From: Streptomyces sp. H27-C3
Lineage (GTDB): Bacteria; Actinomycetota; Actinomycetes; Streptomycetales; Streptomycetaceae
DNA: 64,000 nt
Direction: 5' to 3'
NCBI RefSeq assembly: GCF_030063415.1
Contig: NZ_JASITA010000018.1
Location: 1 to 64,000, forward strand
The first letter of the stretch is position 1; each line of letters opens with the position of its first letter. Both the position numbers and the translations under genes were made by a program. Positions 18,395 to 24,527 of this stretch are shown one piece after another. Under the pieces are notes generated by a model. The model was not told where the DNA came from, searched no databases, and saw only the letters and a program-made list of their open reading frames with translations.

Positions 18395-20262
18395 GCCGAT
18401 TCCTCGATCTCTTCCAGTGCGGCCTTCTCCTGCACGGCCTTCGCCTGCGCCCACGCGATCTCGATCTCGTCCTCGGTCTCGCGGGTGACGGCCGCGCGGT
18501 AACGCGGTTCGGTGTGCAGCAGCTCGCGGTGCACACCCACTGCGGCCACCTCACCCTCGTGCACGAACACGACCCGGTCGGCGTGGTCGAGCAACAGCGG
18601 CGACGACGCGAACACGACCGTCGTACGTCCCGTACGCAGCCCCTTCACGCCCGCCGCGACCCGCGCCTCGGTGTGCGAGTCGACGGCGGAGGTCGGCTCG
18701 TCCAGGACGAGGACCTGCGGGTCGGTCACCAGCGAGCGGGCCAGTGCCAGCCGCTGGCGCTGACCGCCGGAGAGCGAGCGCCCGCGCTCGGTGATCCGGG
18801 TGAGCATCGGGTCGTCGCTGTCGTCGGCCGAGGCCTGGGCGAGCGCGGCGAGCACATCGGCGCACTGCGCCGCGGCCAGTGCCTCCGCCGCGCTCACCTC
18901 GCCGGACGCCGGTACGTCGAGCAGTTCGCTGAGCGTGCCGGACAGCAGCACCGGATCCTTGTCCTGGACCAGTACGGCTTCGCGTGCGGCGCCGAGCGGC
19001 AGGTCGTCGAGCGCGACCCCGCCGAGCAGCGCCGATGCGACGGTCCTTCGCGCCGGTCCGCCCGAGGTGTCCGGGGCGCCCTGTGTCTCGCCGTCGGTCG
19101 TGGCGTGGCCGCCCATACGCTCCGCGAGCCGTCCCGCCACATCCGGGTCGCCGCACACCACGGCGGTGAACCGGCCCGCCGGAGCGAGCAGCCCGGTCGC
19201 CGGGTCGTACAGGTCGCCGGAGAGAGGCTCCTCGCCGGAGCCCGCCGTACCGTCCGTCGCGTACGCCGAGCGCTCCAGCGCCAGCACCCGCGCCGCCCGT
19301 ACCGCGGACGGCCGTGAGAAGGAGTACGCCATGGCGATCTCCTCGAAGTGGCGCAGCGGGTAGAGCAGCAGGGTCACCGCGCTGTACACGGTGACCAGTT
19401 CGCCCACCGTGATCCGGCCGTCGAGGGTGAGCCTCGTGCCGTACAGGACAACAGTGATCAGCAGCAGACCCGGCAGCAGCACCTGGACCGCGGAGATCAG
19501 CGCCCACATCCGGGCGCTGCGCACGGCGGCTTCGCGCACTTCCTGGGAGGCGCGCCGGTAGCGGCCGAGGAACAGCTCCTCTCCGCCGATGCCGCGCAGC
19601 ACCCGCAGGCCCGCGACCGTGTCGGACGCCAGCTCGGTGGCCCGGCCGGCCTTGTCGCGCTGGATGTCGGCCCGCCGCGTCGCCCTGGGCAGCAACGGCA
19701 GTACGGCCAGGGCCAGTACGGGCACGCCGATCGCGACCACGACGCCGAGCTCGGGCTGGTAGAAGAACAGCCCGATACAGACGATCACGAGCGTCAGGGC
19801 GGCGGCGGCGAAGCGCGAGAGTGCCTCGACGAACCAGCCGATCTTCTCGACGTCACCGGTGGAGACCGCGACGACCTCGCCCGCGGCGACCCTGCGGGTC
19901 AGCGCCGAGCCCAGCTCCGCCGTCTTGCGGGCCAACAGTTGCTGCACCCGTGCGGCGGCGGTGATCCAGTTGGTGACGGCGGTCCTGTGCTGCATGGTGT
20001 CGCCGAGCGCGACGGCCACGCCGAGCAGCGCGATCAGCCCGGCGGCGACCGCGAGGCCACCGCCCGAGCGGTCCACCACGGCCTGCACGGCGAGGCCCAC
20101 TCCCAGCGGGAGAGCGGCGACACCGCACTGGTGCAGCAGCCCCCAGGCGAGCGCCTTGAGCTGCCCGCCGAGCTGATTGCGCCCGAGCCACAGCAGGAAA
20201 CGGGGCCCCGACCTGACGTCGGGGACGCCTGGATCGGAGTACGGAAGTTCGCGAATCTGCAT
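18391..20262 (-). CDS. ABC exporter half-transporter, degenerate Walker A, intact signature
   Basis: A 623-residue half-transporter with a six-helix membrane domain (about 35-320) and an ATPase domain. The position of Walker A reads VCGDPDVAGRLAERM, with no GxxGxGK[ST]. The signature LSGGQRQRLALAR and Walker B VLVLDEPTSAVD are intact. The H-loop His is replaced (FASSPLL instead of an AHRL-type motif). It is the first gene of a two-gene operon with the half-transporter at 16613-18394. Length is normal; the linker between membrane and ATPase domains is Gly/Thr/Asp-rich. Confidence 0.92.
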   Translation of the reverse strand: MQIRELPYSDPGVPDVRSGPRFLLWLGRNQLGGQLKALAWGLLHQCGVAALPLGVGLAVQAVVDRSGGGLAVAAGLIALLGVAVALGDTMQHRTAVTNWITAAARVQQLLARKTAELGSALTRRVAAGEVVAVSTGDVEKIGWFVEALSRFAAAALTLVIVCIGLFFYQPELGVVVAIGVPVLALAVLPLLPRATRRADIQRDKAGRATELASDTVAGLRVLRGIGGEELFLGRYRRASQEVREAAVRSARMWALISAVQVLLPGLLLITVVLYGTRLTLDGRITVGELVTVYSAVTLLLYPLRHFEEIAMAYSFSRPSAVRAARVLALERSAYATDGTAGSGEEPLSGDLYDPATGLLAPAGRFTAVVCGDPDVAGRLAERMGGHATTDGETQGAPDTSGGPARRTVASALLGGVALDDLPLGAAREAVLVQDKDPVLLSGTLSELLDVPASGEVSAAEALAAAQCADVLAALAQASADDSDDPMLTRITERGRSLSGGQRQRLALARSLVTDPQVLVLDEPTSAVDSHTEARVAAGVKGLRTGRTTVVFASSPLLLDHADRVVFVHEGEVAAVGVHRELLHTEPRYRAAVTRETEDEIEIAWAQAKAVQEKAALEEIEESA

Positions 20263-20367
20263 GACGTCCCACGGCTCGGTGTGTGCTCGGTGCTGGTGTG
20301 TACGAGTGGCTCAAACCGTGCAAGGTTCGTCCTTCGGCACTCCCGAAAGCAATCGATTTACGGGCCC

Positions 20368-20413
20368 GGAGCACCAGATCGAGCCACATCCGGGCAGCTC
20401 GCTCTGGTGCTCC
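20368..20413. promoter_or_regulatory. 11-bp inverted repeat before the PNGase A-like gene
   Basis: GGAGCACCAGA (20368-20378) is exactly mirrored by TCTGGTGCTCC (20403-20413) with a 24-nt spacer, ending 29 bases before the chosen start. It could be an operator or a 5'-leader hairpin. The surrounding sequence is less G+C-rich than neighbouring genes. Confidence 0.45.
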
Positions 20414-20442
20414 CCGGCCGTCGCGCGCTTCACTCCCGTCGC

Positions 20443-22053
20443 ATGAGACCAAGGAAAATCATGTGCATGATCACGGGTCTGGTCCTGGCGGCCGGGACGC
20501 TGCTCGGCGCGGGACCGGCAGCCGCGGCCACCGGGCAGCCACCGCCCGCGGAGTTCGGCTCCGACTGGCACGATCCGGTCACCGCCGCGCCGCCCGTCGA
20601 GAGGCCGGACACCCGCTCCTGCCGGGTGACGCTCGCCGCGGCACAGTTCCGTGACTTCACGCCGTACAGGGGCGGTTACCGGCCGCCCGAAGGCTGCGGC
20701 AAGCGGTGGAGCAAGGTGGTGCTCGAACTGGAGGGCAAGGTCGCGGGGCGGCAGTACGACCGGCTCGGCTACCTCCACGTCGGTGGCGTCGAAGTGCTCC
20801 GCACCTCCACTCCGCAGCCCTCGCCCGACGGCATCACCTGGTCGGTGGAGAAGGACGTCACGCGCTACAGCGACACGCTGCGCCGCGAGCAGCCCGTCGA
20901 AATGCTCATCGGCAATGTCGTGAATGAGACATACACCGGCGTCATCGACGTCAGGGCGACCCTGACCTTCTACGCCGCCGATGGCCGCACCGCGCCCGCC
21001 GCCGTACCGGACCGGGTGCTCACCCTCGACGGCGACGCGCTGACCACCCCGCGCGACTCCGAGCGCATCGTCGCCGAGGTGTACGCGACGGGCTCCGGAG
21101 GAGGCTGCGAGGAGTACTGGTACCTGGCCGTGCCCCAAGAGGCGCCGTACTCATGCAAGGCGGCGGGCGGCCCGTACCGCGAGGTGCAGATCAAGTTCGA
21201 CGGTCAACTCGCCGGTATCGCGGCGCCGTTCCCCACGGTATGGACCGGAGGCTGGTCCAATCCCTTCCTCTGGTACGTGGTCCCAGGGCCGCGCGCGTTC
21301 GACGTGAAGCCGATCCAGTACGACCTGACCCCCTTCGCGGGCCGCCTCAACGACGGCCGCCCGCACCGCGTCGAGGTGTCGGTCGTCGGTGTCCCCGAGG
21401 GGCAGAGCGGGTGGAGCACCCCCGTCAATGTGCTCGTCTGGCAGGACAAGGGCCGGGAGGTCGTCACCGGCGGCCTGACCCGAAACCTGGAAGGTGCGCC
21501 GGTCAACTCGACGACGTACACCGCGGGTACCGCGCACCGCCTCGACACCCGGGGCGGCCACCGGCTGACCGTCTCCGGCTGGGTCGAGACGTCGCACGGG
21601 CGGGTCGCCACCACCGTCACCCGCTCGCTCGCCAACGCCTCCGCGCACCGCTGGACCGACGGCGAGAGCATGGACGCACTCAAGGGGATGTGGACGGACG
21701 ACGAGACGGTCACCACCGACGGCCGCGGCCCGGCCCGGGTCGCCTCGGAGCGCCGTACGTACACGATGGACGGCACGACGACGCTCGGCGCGGGCGACCG
21801 GCTGCGTACGGTCCTCGCGCTCGTGGACCGCGCGGACAGCAAGGTCGTGCACGGTGGTAGGCGTACCGCGTGGTCGCGGTCCGACGACGCGTACCGGGGC
21901 GACGCGACGTACACGGCGAACGTCCCTCGCGAGGACCGGCACGCGGTCGCCACCACGAGTGGGCGCCACCGGCTGTCCGGATCGGGGGGCTGCTACGACC
22001 GGAGCCTGGAAACGGTCCAGGGGGCGGTGACGGGGGACCGGCGGCGCTGTTGA
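20443..22053 (+). CDS. Secreted peptide-N-glycosidase A-like (PNGase A family) protein
   Basis: A 536-residue protein whose body matches the PNGase A family of amidases that release N-glycans from Asn. Characteristic stretches are KVVLELEGKVAGRQYDRLGY, LRTSTPQPSPDGITWSVEKD, EEYWYLAVP, and TVWTGGWSNPFLWYVV followed by DLTPFAGRL. A Sec signal peptide (MRPRK, then a hydrophobic core ending at AAAA near residue 29) predicts export. The start at 20443 gives the positive N-region; ATG 20461 has a better ribosome binding site (AAGGA, 5 bases away). It is divergent from the ABC operon. Family from recall of conserved motifs, not a search. Confidence 0.78.
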   Translation: MRPRKIMCMITGLVLAAGTLLGAGPAAAATGQPPPAEFGSDWHDPVTAAPPVERPDTRSCRVTLAAAQFRDFTPYRGGYRPPEGCGKRWSKVVLELEGKVAGRQYDRLGYLHVGGVEVLRTSTPQPSPDGITWSVEKDVTRYSDTLRREQPVEMLIGNVVNETYTGVIDVRATLTFYAADGRTAPAAVPDRVLTLDGDALTTPRDSERIVAEVYATGSGGGCEEYWYLAVPQEAPYSCKAAGGPYREVQIKFDGQLAGIAAPFPTVWTGGWSNPFLWYVVPGPRAFDVKPIQYDLTPFAGRLNDGRPHRVEVSVVGVPEGQSGWSTPVNVLVWQDKGREVVTGGLTRNLEGAPVNSTTYTAGTAHRLDTRGGHRLTVSGWVETSHGRVATTVTRSLANASAHRWTDGESMDALKGMWTDDETVTTDGRGPARVASERRTYTMDGTTTLGAGDRLRTVLALVDRADSKVVHGGRRTAWSRSDDAYRGDATYTANVPREDRHAVATTSGRHRLSGSGGCYDRSLETVQGAVTGDRRRC

Positions 22054-22063
22054 TCCGTCCGGC

Positions 22064-22083
22064 TCTTGGAGCAAGATCCAAGA
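22064..22083. promoter_or_regulatory. 7-6-7 inverted repeat after the PNGase A-like gene
   Basis: TCTTGGA and TCCAAGA form a perfect 7-bp arm pair around GCAAGA, 11 bases after the stop codon and followed by TTTG. It is either a modest terminator or an operator for the symporter remnant downstream. Confidence 0.4.
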
Positions 22084-22119
22084 TTTGAACGGGGGAGGAT
22101 TCTTTCACCGGAGTGCGGC

Positions 22120-22147
22120 ATTCCGCCATAGTGGCGCATTGCGGAAT
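22120..22147. promoter_or_regulatory. Nested dyads upstream of the symporter remnant
   Basis: ATTCCGC (22120-22126) pairs with GCGGAAT (22141-22147), and a GCCA-TAG-TGGC dyad lies between the arms. This looks like an old operator of the decayed transporter gene. Confidence 0.35.
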
Positions 22148-22187
22148 TTGAATTCTGCATGGCAGAAGTCGACTTGGGGGAGTGCCC

Positions 22188-22717
22188 GTGCCGCACGCCG
22201 TCCCATCCCTCGTCCGCCGCACAGCCCGTCTCGTGCTGTCCTGCCTGGTGGGCGCCGCGCTGCTGCACCTCGGCCACACCAAGGTGCCCGCGATCCTGCC
22301 CGCCATCGACCAGGTGCAGGACGTGGTCTTCGCGATCGTCGGCTTCATCATGAAGCTCTTCCCGCTCGCGGTCTTCGGCGCGACGGCATACCTGGTGGGG
22401 GAGTACGGGCTCGGCGCGCTGTCGGCGACGGCATCGGCCCTGGGGGTGATCCCGGCGGGAGCGGTGGCCGTGCTGCTCGGCGTCGACCGGATCATGGACG
22501 CGATGCGGGTGGCGACGAATCTGCTCGGCAACTGTGTGGCCGTCTTCGCGGTGTCGCGCTGGGAGGGCGCGCTGGACAAGGAGAAGGCCCAGAGATGCTG
22601 TACGGGGAGATCGCCTTCGTGCCGGAGGAGGCCGAGCCGGTGCCGGTGGTGCCGCTGTCCGGGGCCGAAGAAGGTCCTGATCCGGTCGCCAAGAAGCTTC
22701 CCGCGCAGACGAGTTGA
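22188..22717 (+). pseudogene. Decayed C4-dicarboxylate/glutamate:cation symporter (DctA/SDF family)
   Basis: Transporter-like segments survive: DVVFAIVGFIMKLFPLAVFG, AVAVLLGVDRIMDAMRVATN and NLLGNCVAVFAVSRWEGALD, which correspond to central and C-terminal SDF-family helices. An intact member is about 430 residues. Here the N-terminal half is shortened, the region between the two helix groups is missing, and the frame shifts near 22598 (EKAQ continues as LYGEIAFVPEEAEPVPVVPL in another frame). A GTG start with GGGGGAG upstream survives. I read it as non-functional. Confidence 0.8.
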
Positions 22718-22720
22718 GCG

Positions 22721-22751
22721 GAGGGGCCCGGCCCACTCGGCCGGGCCCCTC
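22721..22751. terminator. Terminator between convergent genes
   Basis: A perfect 13-bp stem (22721-22733 with 22739-22751) with a CACTC loop lies between the symporter remnant (+) and the GH109-like gene (-). Confidence 0.87.
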
Positions 22752-22757
22752 GGCCCG

Positions 22758-24224
22758 CTACTCCTTGGGCTTCTCGGAGTCCATGCCGGGGCGCGACTTT
22801 TTCCACTCGCCGCGGGTGAAGTCCGGGATCTGCTGCGGCATCCCCTTCGCCTTGATCGACAAGTGGCTGAGCGGCACGGGCGCCGTCCATGTCGCCGCGT
22901 CGTACACGTCGAAGTCGGGGACCAGGCCGAGCCGCATGCACTGCATCGTCCGGTAGACCATCATGTAGTCCATGCCGCCATGGCCACCGGGCGGGTTGGC
23001 GTGCTCCTTCCAGAGCCAGTGGTCGAACTCGGGGGCGTACTTCGAGAAGTCGCCCCATTCGTCGTCCTGGTGGTCCGGCTCCAGATAGATCCGCTCGGGA
23101 TAGTCCTCGAAGACGCCGCGCGTGCCGCCCAGACTGTTGATCCTGCTGTACGGGTGCGGGGTCGAGACATCGTGCTCAAGTCGGATCACCCGGCCCTTGG
23201 CCGTCTGGACGAGGCTGATCGTACGGTCGCTCTCGATGTACGACTCCTTGAAGCTCGGGTCGCCCGGCGGCATGTTCTCCGCGCGGTACTGGGCGAGACC
23301 GAGCGCGGGGGAGCCGACGCTGGTGATGCTCACCGCGCGGTCGCCGCGGTTGAGGTCCATGTAGTTGGCGACCGGGCCGAAGCCGTGGTTCGGGTAGAGG
23401 TCACCGCGTAGCCTGGTGTGCCACAGCCGGCGCCAGGGGCCCTCGTAGTAGTCCGGGTCGAACATCAGGCCGCGCAGATCGTGGTTGTACGCGCCCGCGC
23501 CGTGCAGCAGATCACCGAACTTGCCCGCGTGGGCCATGCGCAGGACACGCATCTCGTTCTTGCCGTAACAGCAGTTCTCCAACTGCATGCAGTGGCGCCT
23601 GGTGCGCTCGGAGAGGTCGACGAGCTCCCAGAGCTGGTCCAGTTGGAGCGCGACCGGACACTCCACGCCGACGTGCTTGCCGTTCAGCATGGCCGTCTTC
23701 GCCATGTCGAAGTGGAAGTCCCAGGGCGTCGCGACGTACACGAAGTCGATGTCGCCGCGCTTGCACAGATTCTTGTAGTCGTCCTCGCCCGTGGTGTAGA
23801 CGGCGGGCGCGGGCTGACCGGCCTTGACGACCTTGGCGGACGCCGCCTCCGTCTTCGACTTCACCGGGTCGCAGATCGCGACGACCTTGACCCCCGGCAC
23901 CGCCAGGAACAGGTCGATCATGCTGCAGCCGCGGTTGCCCAGGCCGATGATGCCCACCCGGACCGTGCTGCGCCGTTCGAAGGGGACGCCGACCATGGTG
24001 CGGCCGTGGCGCTTGGGCGCGGCGGCCTCCGCTCCCGCTCCCGCCTCCGCGGCCGTCACGGCCGATTCGGCGGCCGATGCGCTGCCCGCCGTACCGAGCG
24101 CGCCGAGTCCGATTCCGGCGCCTGCCGCGCCCGCGGTCCACAGGACCGAGCGGCGGCTCGGCGGGGTGTGGTCGCTGCCTTCGCTGCCGTCGTGCTGCGG
24201 GGTCTGCGGTGCTGCGTCGTTCAT
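22758..24224 (-). CDS. Tat-exported Gfo/Idh/MocA protein, GH109-like glycosidase
   Basis: A 488-residue NAD-dependent protein of the Gfo/Idh/MocA fold. A twin-arginine motif (RRSVLWTAGAAGAGIGLGALG, about residues 24-44) precedes a linker rich in Ala and Glu. The nucleotide-binding motif is GIIGLGNRGCSM. HTRLRGDLYPNHGFGPVANYMDLNRGDR resembles the active-site region of family GH109 alpha-N-acetylgalactosaminidases, which use bound NAD in a redox-assisted hydrolysis. The start at 24224 has GGAGG upstream. A plain exported oxidoreductase is the alternative. Confidence 0.82.
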   Translation of the reverse strand: MNDAAPQTPQHDGSEGSDHTPPSRRSVLWTAGAAGAGIGLGALGTAGSASAAESAVTAAEAGAGAEAAAPKRHGRTMVGVPFERRSTVRVGIIGLGNRGCSMIDLFLAVPGVKVVAICDPVKSKTEAASAKVVKAGQPAPAVYTTGEDDYKNLCKRGDIDFVYVATPWDFHFDMAKTAMLNGKHVGVECPVALQLDQLWELVDLSERTRRHCMQLENCCYGKNEMRVLRMAHAGKFGDLLHGAGAYNHDLRGLMFDPDYYEGPWRRLWHTRLRGDLYPNHGFGPVANYMDLNRGDRAVSITSVGSPALGLAQYRAENMPPGDPSFKESYIESDRTISLVQTAKGRVIRLEHDVSTPHPYSRINSLGGTRGVFEDYPERIYLEPDHQDDEWGDFSKYAPEFDHWLWKEHANPPGGHGGMDYMMVYRTMQCMRLGLVPDFDVYDAATWTAPVPLSHLSIKAKGMPQQIPDFTRGEWKKSRPGMDSEKPKE

Positions 24225-24270
24225 CGAGCCTCCAGGGGAACTGGCGGTGCGCTGCTGGGACGTGAACATC

Positions 24271-24337
24271 GGTGACGTGAGGTGACGTGAGGTGGCGTGA
24301 CGTGAGAAGGCGTGGAGCGAGAGGGCGTGGAGCGAGA
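24271..24337. repeat. Short tandem repeats upstream of the GH109-like gene
   Basis: A 10-base unit GGTGACGTGA is repeated about 3.5 times (24271-24305), followed by two copies of GGCGTGGAGCGAGA (24309-24322 and 24324-24337). They lie in the leader of the GH109-like gene and also keep an open frame that runs into it, so they inflate the apparent gene. Confidence 0.75.
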
Positions 24338-24462
24338 GCCGGGACGCGATGTTCGGGACGCGAACCTCGGTAAGGACCTTGGTAGTTGTGGCTGCTGATG
24401 CGCAAGAGCGGCAATTGGACTCTTGGAACGGGCTCATGGACTCTTGTCGCCGGCCCCCGACG

Positions 24463-24502
24463 CACCGGGTGCCCGTGACGTGGACGTCACGGGCACCCGG
24501 TG
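24463..24502 (-). terminator. Long hairpin terminator after the FAD/FeS dehydrogenase
   Basis: Arms 24463-24481 and 24484-24502 are perfectly complementary over 19 bases with only two bases at the apex. It lies 25 bases past the stop of the gene at 24528-27464. Confidence 0.9.
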
Positions 24503-24527
24503 GCGTATTGACCGAGGAATCAGCAGA

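Noticed and set aside
16613..20262. Damaged ABC pseudogenes because of missing Walker A and LSGGQ
   Set aside because: Both frames are full length, translationally coupled and the defects are complementary, so asymmetry by design is more likely than decay.
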